Origin: Siphonodentalium dalli
Taxonomy: Eukaryota; Mollusca; Scaphopoda; Gadilida; Siphonodentaliidae
Length of the DNA stretch: 64,000 nucleotides
Reading direction: 5' to 3'
NCBI GenBank assembly: GCA_032622095.1
Contig: CP136067.1
Location: 174,130,556-174,194,555 of the forward strand
The position numbers and the translations under genes were made by a program. This document shows positions 9,341 through 20,207 of the stretch, piece after piece. Position 1 is the stretch's first letter; each line of letters begins with the position of its first letter. The notes under the pieces are model-generated. The model was given only the letters and a program-made list of their open reading frames with translations. It was not told the DNA's origin and did no database searches.

Positions 9341-9430
9341 ACCATTTTGCTTCCATAGAATTTTTAACAGCTTAGAAAACACAAAGAACAGCTGAGCCCA
9401 AAAATTTATTAACACATGATTTCGCATTCA

Positions 9431-9770
9431 AATCGATTTATGTCGATAAAACTCTTATTTTTCAAAATTTCAAGCTGAGACTTCGTGTGACTGCGTGTAA
9501 TACTTATATATTCTTAAAATGACACAGTCCAACACGTAATTATGTTTTAGATGGAAGAAATTCAATTTTTTCGATGCTAAATTTTAACATAGGATTTCCC
9601 ATTAAAATCGATTTATGTCGATAAAACTCTTATTTTTCAAAATTTTAAGCTGAGACTTGGTGTGTATGTGTATAATACTTACATATTCTTAAAATGACAG
9701 AGTCCAGCACGTAATTATGTTTTTGATAAAAGAAATTAAATTTATTCGATGCTAAATTTCGAGCGATAAC
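9431..9770 (+). repeat. 175-bp tandem duplication (2 copies)
   Basis: AATCGATTTATGTCGATAAA begins at 9431 and again at 9606. The two units match through AGCTGAGACTT, CTTAAAATGACA and TCGATGCTAAATTT, with about one difference per ten bases. The duplication lies between REP-K copies. Confidence 0.88.
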
Positions 9771-9853
9771 GTTGCGTTGAATGTAAACAAACGCTCTTTT
9801 ATAGCGACGCGTCATATACAACGCTCATTAAATTATCACTTGATTAACCACCG
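9771..9853. other. Short spacer
   Basis: It contains AAACGCTCTTTTATAGCG, one of the recurrent CGCTCTTT sites; nothing else is notable. Confidence 0.4.
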
Positions 9854-10435
9854 CAGTGCCGTTTTTTGTGACTGAGAGTGGAGAATGGGTGCTCTGAGCT
9901 TCTCCAAAACGCGACGCCGACGGTGTCCGTGAGATTTTACCCTTAGATAGGAAGTTTGAGCTCAATCCGCGCAGCCGTTTTAGATTCTATGAAGTACCCA
10001 CATATATACGGAAGTCTCAAAATATATAGTATAGACTAGCAGGTTAGCCCGCCACTGGCGGCAATCGTCAGAAACATGACAATTTTTAATTTCTTTAATT
10101 AATTTTTTTAATTAATTTTTTAATTTAATTTTTTTTTTTCAATGAGTTAATTGTGAATTAATTTTTTAATTTAATTTTTTGTTTCTCAATTTGACCCGAT
10201 TTGACCTTGAATTGATCATTTTCAAGGTCAAGGTCAGGTCGGGGTCACAGTTTAACCCGTCCATGGCACTTCCCGTAGGTAGCAAGTTTGAGCTCAATCG
10301 GTTCGAGTCTATAAAGGACACACACATATATATCATTTGTGGGTACCCGTTTCAAGGTGAAGATCACCTCGGGCGGAAAAACTGACCCGATGAAAATCTC
10401 CCCCGTTCCTAGGAAGCCCTGAGTACGAAATTAAG
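9854..10435 (+). repeat. REP-K copy 2 (first unit of a ~0.7-kb tandem duplication)
   Basis: CAGTGCCGTTTTTTGTGACT at 9854 recurs at 10558. GACTAGCAGGTTAGCC at 10034 recurs at 10783. The 3' block ending TCTCCCCCGTTCCTAGGAA matches 11110-11140 closely. This unit carries an AT-rich insertion (10082-10180) in place of the CATGGCTTTGTT block kept by the second unit. Short frames here are by-products of the repeat. Confidence 0.8.
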
Positions 10436-10557
10436 TACGAAATTTCGTCTCGAGACGGTCAATGGAGCCGTATTTATACTCGTCGTGTATATAGACTATC
10501 TTTATCAACAACACTGCGGATACGAACGCTCTTTAACTATCAACGCGATTAACCCCA

Positions 10558-10690
10558 CAGTGCCGTTTTTTGTGACTGAGAGTGGAGAATGGGTGCTTCT
10601 CCAAAACGCAGCGACGACCATTCCCGTGGGTTTTTACCCTTAGATAGGAAGTTTGGTCTCAATCGGTGCAGCCGTTTTCGATTCTATAAA

Positions 10691-10759
<69 letters not shown>

Positions 10760-11140
10760 CGGAAGTCTCAAAATATATAGTAGACTAGCAGGTTAGCCCG
10801 CCACTGGCGTCATTCGTAGCATGGCTTTGTTCGAAAAAGCAATTGCAACAGCTTCCGAGACACGTATGCTGCACCTAGATGTAAACTTTCGTCGAAATCA
10901 GCCAGTTTGACCAGATTTGACCTTGAATTGATCATTTTCAAGGTCAAGGTCAGGTCGGGGTCACAATTTAACCCGTCCATGACACTTCCCGTAGGTAGCA
11001 AGTTTGAGCTCAATCGGTTCGAGTCTATAAAGGACACACACATATATATCATTTGTGTGTACCCGTTTCAAGGTGAAGATCACATCGGGCGGAAAAACTG
11101 ACCCGATGAAAATCTCCCCCGTTCCTAGGAACCCATGGCT
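10558..11140 (+). repeat. REP-K copy 3 (second unit of the tandem duplication)
   Basis: It is homologous to 9854-10435, offset by 704 bp at the left and about 717-749 bp further right because of the TA expansion and the AT-rich insert. The matching 3' portions look only a few percent diverged. Confidence 0.8.
10692..10752 (+). repeat. (TA)n microsatellite
   Basis: About 30 uninterrupted TA units. The first REP-K unit has only CACATATATACGG at the matching place, so the tract expanded after the duplication. Confidence 0.97.
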
Positions 11141-11340
11141 GAGAACGGGCGCCAATCCAGTATACCCCATTTTCTTGTTGGGGGGGTATAAAAATCGCAT
11201 TCATGGGGAAATAGAATGGGACAATAAAGATGGTTAATTGTTGGGACTATTCTGGATATGGTACGTAAGAACAGAGCGATTGTCTCATTTATGCGTGGTA
11301 AATTGATCAAACTGGACACAAAATTAAATTACTTTGGCAA
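11141..11340. other. Unassigned stretch
   Basis: It includes a G-run with a TATAAAA-like string near 11187. This has no supporting context as a promoter. No gene was recognised. Confidence 0.4.
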
Positions 11341-11470
11341 CATTTTCCAAAGTGTATGAAACATGTATATTGATATTGATAATTATATGTAAGATTATTT
11401 TCTTGTATATATTTGTATTGTATGTATTCTCCGTTGATATGGAGTAATAAAGTATCTCCTCTCTCTCAAA
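11341..11470 (+). repeat. Candidate non-LTR retrotransposon 3' end
   Basis: An AT-rich, TGTAT-rich stretch ends in CTCCGTTGATATGGAG, a small hairpin, followed at once by TAATAAAGTATCTCC. A similar hairpin-plus-AATAAA ending occurs at 52660-52700 and a related one near 53545. The architecture resembles 3' termini of LINE-type elements. No reverse transcriptase frame is nearby, so the copy would be severely 5'-truncated. Confidence 0.4.
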
Positions 11471-11546
11471 ATACGTTGACAAAATATATGGAGGATCAAA
11501 TGAGCCAGCATGTATGTTTTTTAAATCCCAAAAGTATACCAGTTAA

Positions 11547-12039
11547 AGACACGTGAGGCCTTAGTTGTCGAAAATATTCATATTTGTTCCAATCACCGTA
11601 AACAGAAAAACATTAAAACGCATACAGTTTCGTTCATATATACCATGACCATCGCGTAAACAGCATGTTATCATAAAGATTTACTATATTTTACCTAAGC
11701 AAGAGCCTGATTGTGTTACAGAAGACAGCACAATGCTGCTGGCTAATCACACACACATGGCATAAACGCTCTTTATTCGTCCCATATCAGGAATTCACCA
11801 ACAATGAACGCTCTTTATGTTTACCATCATAATATAAACAATCACCAGAAAAGTAACTTTTATGCTTTTGTTTACATAACAATGGTCAAAAATATGACAA
11901 TAACATACTGTTTATGCGATATTTCTTATTTGTATACGGACAAAGTCTGTCTACATTTTGTTGTTCTTTCTGTTTGTGACGGTTTTTGACGGGTGGAAAT
12001 ATTTTCACAGGATATCCACCGCCAAGGCCAACCGTACCT
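11547..12039 (+). mobile_element. M2 MITE, copy 1 (TTAA-flanked)
   Basis: This is a 493-bp element flanked by TTAA at 11543-11546 and 12040-12043. The ends are AGACACGTGAGGCC and GGCCAACCGTACCT, imperfect inverted repeats. It is about 95% similar to 41027-41520, judged by eye. The interior has two CGCTCTTTAT sites 42 bp apart (11767, 11809). It lacks coding capacity. It is inferred to be a non-autonomous TTAA-targeting element. Confidence 0.85.
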
Positions 12040-12183
12040 TTAATTAATATCTGCCATAAAAAGCGCGTATCAGCATTTTTGTCGAATATACCAGTTAATA
12101 AAGGGGTGCACGTCACAAATATTTCATTGAATTTACCCCACTAAATATTTCAAAGAGCAGGTATCGGCATTATTTGAATCTGA

Positions 12184-12445
12184 ATTACACTCAATATGAA
12201 CCTAAATCGACTTACCAGATGTACGCTCTTTATATTATAGTGTATTTTCACTGTGGCCCGCGTCATAAAATAGTCTAACGGGAATAAGTCCACTATGGGG
12301 TTTTTTCAGAATCCCATCCTCGTCGCCAAATGCGATGGCCAGCAATATGACACAATAAATATATAACATGAAATGTTATGGATATTACACCTATGTGAAT
12401 ATTTAGGTTCGATATGAACCTATTTGCACGAACATATGTTGAGCC
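12184..12445 (+). repeat. REP-I dispersed repeat, copy 1
   Basis: ACCAGATGTACGCTCTTTAT, TGTGGCCCGCGTCATA, TTTCAGAATC, ATGAACCTATTTGCA and ATATGTTGAGC occur in the same order as in 17333-17530, with many indels. The termini are undefined. Confidence 0.65.
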
Positions 12446-13469
12446 ACGAAACTGGGGGACTGGGGCTGTACGATTGCAATGATGTTTTGCTAACTATGTG
12501 TTGGTGGAAAATACATGCAATTATGGCCGCAAACATTTTATCAAGTTAAAGACACTAGCAGTTTTAAAAGTCGTGGATGTTCCAACTCTTTAGATTTGCT
12601 AATAAGCAATCAATCTGAAATTACTTACGAATGCTCGCAAAATTGCAGCCAAAACTGACAAGAGATTTTCAACAAAGAATTACTCTGGATCTAGTTGGCA
12701 AAACATCTTGAATTTCACATATCATCGTCTTCGTTGTATGTAGAATCCGAGCAATTATTAAATTGATTTAATTTGAGAGGTTGACAAGACTATTTTCTTT
12801 TTGCCCTCTTGGGCCCTCTTATTCCTGCTGCAATAATTATTATTTTCACACAGCACTCCAATCACCAAATAACTTATTGTCTTGGCCCTATGAGAGGAGG
12901 CTTCATTTGTATCGAATAATACGTACATATTATAATGAAGAATAAGGCAGTCACAAATATTCAATCCAATGAAAACGAGTTTTGATATGCAGTCTGGTCC
13001 ACTAAAGCAGAGAGTAATCAACTGGAATTAGACCACAGTGTTAAGAGATATGGTGGTCAGATTTAACTTGGTAATGAACCTGTGACCCAGAACTCATCTC
13101 AGCCCAAAATTCTCAAATATGGAAAATAATTCATGGGTAGTTGCGTTTCTAAATGAAAATAATTTTTACATTGCAAGAATAAAAAATAACTAAGTCTCCT
13201 CTCATGATCTTCAGATATAATATCATGACTATATTAACTGCAATTTTGAAAAATTGAGGTTATAATATCCAATGGATCGATGGTTCTTAAAAATTGTCTC
13301 GCAATAGTCGCTTGTACCAATTTCACAAAGAAATTCCTGTCCGATTTTGAAAAAATCCATTTTGAAATACCAGGATTTGTTGGCGAAACGTGCGTCCAAC
13401 CCTTATCACTTCAGTCCGGTGCCGGTGGTTTTATAAGTTCAATACATTATTAACGTGTATACTGTTGGG
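12446..13469. other. Unassigned 1-kb stretch
   Basis: An 87-codon frame at 12758-13021 (-) has no recognisable domain and no upstream or downstream context. No repeats were detected against the rest of the window. Confidence 0.45.
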
Positions 13470-14105
13470 TAATTTTTAGAAATATGTGGACCTGTGTAGA
13501 TAATTGGTTTTTCCGGTTATTTTGGGACGCGTTAAAGTTGTATTGCGACCCCGAGGCCGGTAAAAGCTGTAGTTGGATTGTCCAAGTTCGTGAAAGTTCT
13601 ATTGACTATGCCGATGATTTGGGAAGCTTTATTCAGTTTATTGTTTTAGGATATTGTAGAAATGCTAATCTGGTCGTGTCAAATTGAGCTATAGCGATGG
13701 GATATCTCGCAGGACAACACATTTCGGGTTTTCGTCGGGTGTGTATTCGCTGGATGTCTTATAGTTGCAGTATATATGTAACTATTATGACAGCGTTAAT
13801 TGCGTTCGGTGTTTAGGTATGAACAATGGCTGGGCCATGCACACTTGAAGATTTTATGGAGGGAACCCAATTTTGTATCCGCATTTAGAAGCTTTCTGGT
13901 TTGGTGAATGAAAAACCTGCAGTAATAAGCCGTAGTTTTTTGTAATAATTTGAAGGATTAGTTGTTTTAACGGAATTCTGAGGCGGTGCATTCATGTAAC
14001 CAATATATCTTATGTTATAATTTATATTTATGGCTAATATGATCTTGGTGGCGTTACCATTTCTGACTATGGTTTTCTTGTTATACTTTATTTGCCGTGG
14101 GAAGC
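13470..14105 (+). repeat. REP-H dispersed repeat, copy 2, with a 67-codon frame
   Basis: It is collinear with 120-600 through the shared blocks listed there. A frame at 13484-13687 begins MWTCVDNWFF and contains YADDLGSF. That string only superficially recalls the YADD motif of reverse transcriptases, and the flanking residues do not fit. The homologous region at 160-250 does not preserve the frame, so I regard it as non-coding. Confidence 0.6.
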
Positions 14106-14373
14106 GTTTCCAAGTCATAGAATCTCTCGCTTTAACAAACAAGTGCACAACATGAGCGCGTCTTAATCCCTATATAATTGACATAAACAAAAACTGACCT
14201 CTGAAGTGTTTGGGCAAATACCGAATCCAAAATAAACATACGACGGGGATTTATTATGAGAAGACAGCCAGGCGTCCCCCGAAAAAGTGTGGAACACCCA
14301 ACGCTTTTCCACTTTATAAGTTGCAAATGTATTACTCGTTTTTATCATAAATTTTTACTTTCAATATATTAAG
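14106..14373. other. Unassigned stretch
   Basis: Two overlapping minus-strand frames of 61-64 codons are present. Neither shows a domain. No repeat relatives were found. Confidence 0.4.
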
Positions 14374-14377
14374 TTAA

Positions 14378-14708
14378 AGGTACTCAATCCTATTCCCAAA
14401 AATAATGCCCAAAATCTGTTATTTATTAAAGTTTTGTTCAACGAAATTTTGCCGGTTTGTCAAATATCTGACACAAAAAAGCCACCGAAAGTTAGAGTTA
14501 TCGATCTTCATCCGCAATTTGGTCAGATGAGTTCTACTCGTCGACTGTTTACTGGGCCACTTGAAATTAAAATAATAGATTTCAAACATCGCGATATCTG
14601 ATCACTCCTAGATTTGATGGGTGGGTTCCTCGACTCGAATCATATATTTTTTTACCCCCGAAGCCAAGGAAATAGTAATTTACGAGCGTTAATTCGAATT
14701 GAGTACCT
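14378..14708 (-). mobile_element. M3 MITE, copy a (TTAA-flanked)
   Basis: TTAA at 14374-14377 and 14709-14712 bracket ends AGGTACTCAATCC and GAATTGAGTACCT. The interior (CTGTTATTTATTAA, TTCATCCGCAATTTGGTC, GGGTGGGTTCCTCGACTCG) is the reverse complement of 57345-57793 and 43943-44400, with an internal deletion. It is non-coding. Confidence 0.88.
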
Positions 14709-14712
14709 TTAA

Positions 14713-15246
14713 CAACCGTAACATATCGCATATTCTGGCGTCAAGTTGTGATGTATATCATTAATCATCAATCCAAAACAAAGTTGTAGTCTGACGACAA
14801 TTGTCTAACAATGGCTACAACTCAGGTAAATGTTGTCAGACAGACTCAATATTCGAATTTGATCTTTATTTTCTAGCGATATAAAGCACATATCACGTTT
14901 TGAGTCTACCGAACAACGAATAACAAAGCTATCATCCGTAAACATATGAGTGTCGACGGAGACGGACGTATACAAATAACCTCCCTTTTCTCTCTTCGGC
15001 ATTAATAAATAAAGAGCCTTTATCGCTAATTCATTCCAAAAAGCATAGTAATACCCTCTCTGAGATCACTTCCAGTTTATAACAGACGTAAACATTGCTA
15101 CTTCCGACATCAAAGTCGAGATTTTCTAACAATTTACAGTGAACTTTATAGAACAAAACTAGCAGTTTGTGCGAATTTTATTACGTAGCTAATATAATAA
15201 AAAAAAAAACATTACAGGTTTTGTTGAAATACCTCTCATCTCATTC
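14713..15246. other. Unassigned stretch
   Basis: A 65-codon minus-strand frame at 14805-15002 is unrecognised. Nothing else can be supported. Confidence 0.4.
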
Positions 15247-15323
15247 GTGGCTACAAGCAAATACAGAATTTCCGCTCGCGGCTTTCAACCGCTCATGGAA
15301 ATTCTGTATTTCATTGGAGCCAC
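15247..15323. repeat. 77-bp imperfect palindrome
   Basis: GTGGCT and AAATACAGAATTTCC at the left pair with GGAAATTCTGTATTT and AGCCAC at the right around a loop of roughly 20 bp. No target duplication was found. It is probably a small foldback element. Confidence 0.85.
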
Positions 15324-15654
15324 CCATGATATAATTCGGGCATTCAACATGCACATGTAGGTATATATAATATATCTATTGTATGACGTGTATATACTTG
15401 CTGTAACAAGCTTGTGGTTTTGTGTAGATTAGCATCGAAGGTCGTCGACTCCGTTTAGTTAGGCGTAATGTAGAAATGCCGACTGTTATATATAGTCACA
15501 ACCATGCATGCGAAAATATCTGTCTTTAAACAAACAAACGTCCCGTTGGTTTAAAAAACATTGCATTAATCTAATGTAGGTTTTAGATTTGAATTAATCA
15601 AACATTGGCACTGATATCTGACCACGTGCACTGAAGACAATAAAGGGCCCTAAT
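15324..15654. other. Unassigned stretch
   Basis: AT-rich with no repeat or gene recognised. Confidence 0.4.
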
Positions 15655-16195
15655 GGCAGGGGGGGTGAAAAAACAATTCCGGCACGTATGCCGGGTGGGT
15701 GGGTGGTCAAAGCCACCAACAAGCAATTTTTTCCGCAACTAAAAAAAAAATCCTGCTTGTTTTTTAGTGTTTTGGCAATGAGTTGGGCTTCAAAACCACT
15801 TTGAATGAGAGAAATAATGTAATTCTAACTGTAAACTGACTGCAGGCAGTTATCGTGTTGTATTTTGTTGCAAATTTTGAAATCCAAGATGGCCGCTGGC
15901 AGCCATGTTTTTTTGGCCGAATGACCTCAAAATGACTCATTCCTATTTACATGTCCATGTTAACATCCATGATAAATAGTATGCACAGAAATTCATATAC
16001 AGCTGTTTACAGTGAATTTCCCCCCGCAAATATCTGTTTTAGTGTTAAAGGGGGGGATGGGTGTCAAAAAATGGTCGGAAAAAACTGCCGAAAACGGAAA
16101 AAAAATTGGCGGTGGGGGTGGGTGGGTACAAAAAATTATCGAAATGGAAAAAATGCCATACGTGCCTGAAATTGTTTTCCGACCCCCCCCCCCCT
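15655..16195 (+). repeat. REP-L GC-skewed repeat, copy 1
   Basis: Two parts, 15660-15740 (CCGGCACGTATGCCGGGTGG, CAATTTTTTCCGCAAC) and 16050-16180 (GGGTGTCAAAAAATGG, AACTGCCGAAAACGG, GGGGGTGGGTGGGT), both have relatives at 49565-50030. The right edge is a run of 12 C. Between them lies an imperfect ATGGCCGCTGGCAGCCAT palindrome whose relative is near 61232. No boundaries were established. Confidence 0.6.
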
Positions 16196-16197
16196 GC

Positions 16198-16610
16198 TAA
16201 GGGTACGTTTATACGCTGGCAAGTTTGCACGGTATGTTTTTTGCGGGCATTTCGCTATAGAAAACCACATGGTGCCAGCATATGAACGGAAACATGCACA
16301 TAACATGCATCTTTAACAAAGCTAACGACATTAGAAGTACAATTTATGTAGTTCCACTTGTAACGGTGCTACTGTAATTTGCCTTCAAATTCCTGTATGA
16401 TTTATATTTGCGAGATAATTGCATGCTGTTTACAAGCAAATTCCGGTAGCAGGTTTAACTACAGAGATTTTACTTCGCACATAGTTAGCTGTGGTACAGA
16501 TGCATATTATATGCTTGTTTCCGATCATATTCTGGCACCATATCGTTTTCTACGACAAAATACCTGCAAACCATACCGTGCAAACTTGCCAGTGAATGAA
16601 CGTACCCTAA
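16198..16610. mobile_element. M7 terminal-inverted-repeat element
   Basis: Arms of about 87 bp (16198-16285 and 16525-16610) begin TAAGGGTACG and end CGTACCCTAA. They share GGCAAGTTTGCACGGTATG and GTAGAAAACG-type blocks with a few mismatches. Total length is 413 bp with no coding capacity. Fragments of the same family lie at 46461-46570 and 58690-58870. A clear target duplication is not visible beyond TAA. Confidence 0.85.
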
Positions 16611-16683
16611 GTCAGTTCACGCATCTGGCAAAATTGCCTGGCAATTTTTCACAATTATTCAGTGAAAAAAGTGAAATGACATT

Positions 16684-17128
16684 TAAACGGACATGGCTCA
16701 TTCGAACTTTCCAAATTTTGTTTTCTACGTAATTTGTAGCGACGGATACGACAGGTCGATAAATAATCGAACTATTGATATACCGGCTTCGTGTGGTCTG
16801 AAAAACACTTGCCAAAGTCACAGCCATTTTTCAGCCGTTTTCAACTTTTTGCTAGAATTCAGGCAAACACTCTTTATAGCTTGGATATCAGGAACATACT
16901 ACAAAGGAACGCTATTTTCTGTTCCATGTCGCGCAAATGGCTGTTTTGTGTTTGGGACCCAAACTTATTCACAGTTGTATTTTTCACTACTTCAATGCGT
17001 ATTTTTGGGTTACATAATGTTCCTAGAAAGGTAGTTCAGATATTTATCGACCTATTCCGATACTGAGAAAAAATCAAAAGCGAATAATATTATGTGTATT
17101 TTGGAGCGCAAACCGCCATGTGGCTTTA
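16684..17128 (+). mobile_element. REP-B copy 2 (uninterrupted)
   Basis: It runs from AAACGGACATGGCTCATTCG to GCCATGTGGCTTTAA. It contains CAAAGTCACAGCCATTTTTC, CTGTTCCATGTCGCGCAAAT, TGTTTGGGACCC, ATTTATCGACCTATTC and GGAGCGCAAACCGCCATG, all shared with copies at 3147, 50374 and 55268. The two frames of 91-113 codons here are not conserved between copies. It is the empty-site reference for the insertions in copy 1. Confidence 0.85.
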
Positions 17129-17332
17129 ATATGTCTTCGATTGTTTTTATCGCTATTCAGTCTGTTCTCGTGAAGATAAGCAGAATGCGGGCTTATTGTA
17201 TAATAGCGCGAAATAAGTTCATATTGGCATTTTTTCAAACTCAAATACGCGCTGCATGGATCTAAATGCTGGTTATTAAAACAACCAAAGTGTGTGACCA
17301 TTTCATGAGAACAGGCTGGAAAATATAACGAA

Positions 17333-17530
17333 TAAACCAACTCACCAGATATACGCTCTTTATAATGTGTTTTAAATATGGCCCGCGCCATACATGGGAA
17401 TAACGGGTATATCAGTCTGCAGTGGGCTTATTTCAGAATCAAATAGGTCCAATGTGAACCTATATAGTATGTGAATATTAGGTTTAATATATGAACCTGT
17501 CTGCAAGAAGATATGTTGAGCTATTACACG
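17333..17530 (+). repeat. REP-I dispersed repeat, copy 2
   Basis: It is collinear with 12184-12445 (ACCAGATATACGCTCTTTAT, ATGGCCCGCG, TTTCAGAATC, TATGTTGAGC), shorter and considerably diverged. Confidence 0.65.
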
Positions 17531-18280
17531 ATATGACGATTGATTCATGCCAAATATTTGAATGATAAGTCGGGCAAGTACACAAACTTAAGGACGTTCA
17601 TAGACCTCACTGTGTATGTAGTATATAATCCTGCATGTGCATTGACATGTGCAATGGTGCATTTTATAAGTAGCTTTGCGTTCACATCCTAGCTCCAAAC
17701 TACTGCCCTCTACAGCGAAATGCTGCAAAATTGCCAGGAAGATTTTCCTGTGTGGAAGCGTTCCCTATAAATGGAGACTAACATAATTCAAACAATTGTG
17801 CCAAATGTTGTGGTAGATATATGGTAGACTGTGACACGAATCTCTACTCTGGCTACAAGTTCAAAACATAGGAAAGTGTTAATGTTCTGACAGGGAACTT
17901 TTTTAACATTAAAAACAAATCAGGTAATACATGTTCCTTATAATAATGTATTACAGTGTTATTTCTGTGTCGTATTTACAATTCCGTATGTCACATTACG
18001 TGTAAACGACGTTCATCTCATCCATGAAACCGGAACTATATTTAAAATAAAAATAAAAAAACAAAAAAAGGCATGAATAAGCGTTGTAAGTCTGTGTTAT
18101 TTTATAATTCACGGATTTTAGGACGGATGTTGTGTAATAAACACAGAATGACGCAACAGTGTTAATGAGTTTGTCGATACGATGCATTTGTACTTCTCAA
18201 ACTCGGGGTTACGCTCCAGGGCTGAAGATGTCACTCGTCCAATGTCAACAAACCAATTAACACACTCGAGTCGTTCTGTG
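17531..18280. other. Unassigned 750-bp stretch
   Basis: One 63-codon minus-strand frame, no recognisable motif. No repeat structure was found apart from a CAAAATTGCCAGG phrase near 17727 similar to 16632 and 45937. Confidence 0.4.
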
Positions 18281-18457
18281 TATATATTTCACAGATGTTT
18301 AGGTCCAAGTGAGAATGCATGATTTAGGCGACTTTTGTGAACCGATTTTGCTATGGGTCGCTTACAATCATGGAATACTCATTGCGAAATCGGCTCACAA
18401 AAGACGCCTAAATCATGAAATCTCGACCTGGTACAAATCCCTACTGTGAAATATATT
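18281..18457. mobile_element. Foldback element, ~177 bp
   Basis: The outer arms TATATATTTCACAG and CTGTGAAATATATT, and the inner arms CATGATTTAGGCG...TTTTGTGAACCGATTT and its complement ending CGCCTAAATCATG, give a long interrupted hairpin. There is no identified target duplication and no coding content. Confidence 0.75.
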
Positions 18458-18552
18458 ATTAAGGAATACAAAGTAGGTGCATGCATCTATTAATAATAAT
18501 ATATAACACAGATATATAATCCCTGATTTGTTTGTTTAAAGTTATAAAAGTT

Positions 18553-18645
18553 TCCCGTACAGGTCAGAACATCAAAAAGTTCCCACGCTTTGGATGGTCC
18601 GAATATGATCTTTAAGACCGGAAGCCAGAGTAGAGATTTGTGACA
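18553..18645 (+). repeat. Single-copy relative of the 31-bp minisatellite locus
   Basis: The order ACAGGTC, AAAAAGTTCCC, GAATATGATCTTTA, CAGAGTAGAGATT matches the sequence that brackets and fills 61820-62385 (AAAAAGTTCC, GGAATATGATCTCTA, CAGAGTAGAGATTA). Here there is one unit only, so this locus shows the state before expansion. Confidence 0.65.
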
Positions 18646-18726
18646 TGAACTACATATATGCATGGATACGTTATAAAGCACACTGATGGAAGTTGAACGT
18701 TGTACCAATTCAGATGTATGTAACAC

Positions 18727-19085
18727 GCATATAGCATTACCCAGAAGGGCATATTTGTATAAAAAGAGTGTTAAACAATATCGGCGGTCCGTATATGGTC
18801 CAACATCGTTCTTATGTAACGCGACAGCGGATGCATGACAGAAGTCTCAAACAACTTGATTGATTGTCGCGAATCTATTGGACACCACGTGACCAGCACG
18901 GATAAATTCCCGAAGACGAACAATTGAAACAGTTTAACAAAGGAGAACTTCGATCATTCATAATTCTGTCCTTCCTTCATTGTCTGATGCTGAAGCTGTG
19001 AATGGCGAATAGTCAACAGATCAAGGACGATTGGAGTTACACATTGAATAATATGTTAGGCTAGCGTCTTCTTTTCTCGCTTCTT
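18727..19085. other. Unassigned stretch
   Basis: No gene or repeat could be supported. Confidence 0.4.
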
Positions 19086-19089
19086 TCTA

Positions 19090-20207
19090 TTAACCTTGGC
19101 CTAACGTCCTAAGATAATATTATTCACCTGGCGACGTGGCGACAGGGGGTTGGGTGTATCACCCCACCCCCAACTTTGGTCAAAATTTTAAACAGTTGGA
19201 AATTTAAAACAATTTATTGGGGGGAATTTATTGTTCTTGGACCAATATATGCATATTTTCCTACTTTTTGTCAAACTTTTGGACTGAAATGGCCGTCAGT
19301 TGGAAATTTTCCAACCTTAGGGAGGTGTCAGGTTGGAAATTTCCAACACTTGGAAAGCTTTTCCCTCCCCGTGGCCAGTCAAAAAATGCTAGTTAATTTA
19401 AGAAAACAATATTGTCCTACATTTGGTCAACATTGTCATTGGAATTGTAATCAGTTGGAAATTTTCCAACCTAAGTGGGGGTGTCATGTTTGAAATTTCA
19501 AACTCTTGGAAGACTTGAGGCTAGTCTAGATGCTAGAATTTTACAATTTTCTTGTTCAGATTTCAGAATTTCATGGTCCCAATGGTCATCAATTTTCCAA
19601 CCTAAGGGTGGGTATGAGTTTTGAAATTTCCAACACTATAGGAAAGCTTGAGGCGAGCCCAGATGCTAGGATTTTGCGATTTTCTTGTTTAGTTATAACA
19701 ATTTTCTCACACCAAAATGAACAACCGGTGTGTCCTGGTCTCTTGTCCGTAGCCGTGTGCATTTGTCTGGAGTTGGACAACTAGATGTTAGGATGTATGC
19801 AATTTTCAGGTTCAAATATCTTAATGTTTTCATACCGGGTATATAGAACCATGGTTTATTAATATATAGGCTATTAGGCCTGAACAGTGTGCAAGGGGGG
19901 TGAAAATGGAATTATGGAAAATCTTGTGTTTGGTCGGATTCAAGCGGGGTGCAGTTGGAATTTCCCAAAGAGGACACCCCACCCCCCTCCACCCCCCCCC
20001 CCAAACGAAGACCCTCTAGCCAGGTCCCTGCTTGCATGGCAATGGCTCCGGGAGTCCGGGTCAAACTTTGTCTCATACAAATGGGCGGTGTTGTATATAT
20101 TAGATAATCATGTAATCTTTTAGTCTTGTATGTGGGTGTTTCGGCGCAACCACCACGATTAATCTTGTCCTAACATCTTAAAATAATATTATTCTTCTGA
20201 CAATGCG
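19090..20207 (+). repeat. ~1.1-kb block bounded by direct repeats, rich in TTGGAAATTTTCCAA
   Basis: TTAACCTTGGCCTAACGTCC...AATAATATTATTC at 19090-19136 recurs in diverged form at 20159-20207. Between them CAGTTGGAAATTTTCCAACC and variants occur several times (near 19190, 19300, 19330, 19455, 19585, 19625), each followed by GGNGTGTCA-like sequence. Related sequence is at 45215-45310. A frame of 105 codons at 19176-19493 (+) spans these repeats and is probably fortuitous. It might be an LTR-less or decayed element; the nature is undetermined. Confidence 0.55.
19977..20002 (+). repeat. C-rich tract (minus-strand G-quadruplex pattern)
   Basis: There are C-runs of 4, 6 and 12 bases broken by A or TCCA. 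The minus strand therefore carries four or more G3 runs. It lies inside the TTGGAAATT-rich block. Confidence 0.9.

Noticed and set aside
10285-10320. Pol III B box (GGTTCGAGTCT) marking a SINE or tRNA
   Set aside because: No A box at the correct distance and no tRNA fold. Other copies of the same repeat have GGTGCAGCCG at this place, so the match is by mutation.
11180-11200. TATA-box-like TATAAAA after a G-run
   Set aside because: AT-rich DNA gives such strings often, and there is no downstream gene or initiator.
13484-13687. Reverse transcriptase fragment suggested by a YADD string
   Set aside because: Only the four residues fit. Surrounding residues do not match the catalytic region, and the homologous repeat copy at 120-250 lacks the frame.
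16045-16285. Multiple small frames in the G-rich repeat
   Set aside because: Caused by lack of stops in GC-skewed repeat sequence. They are not conserved at 49565-49784, where mirrored frames appear on the palindrome instead.
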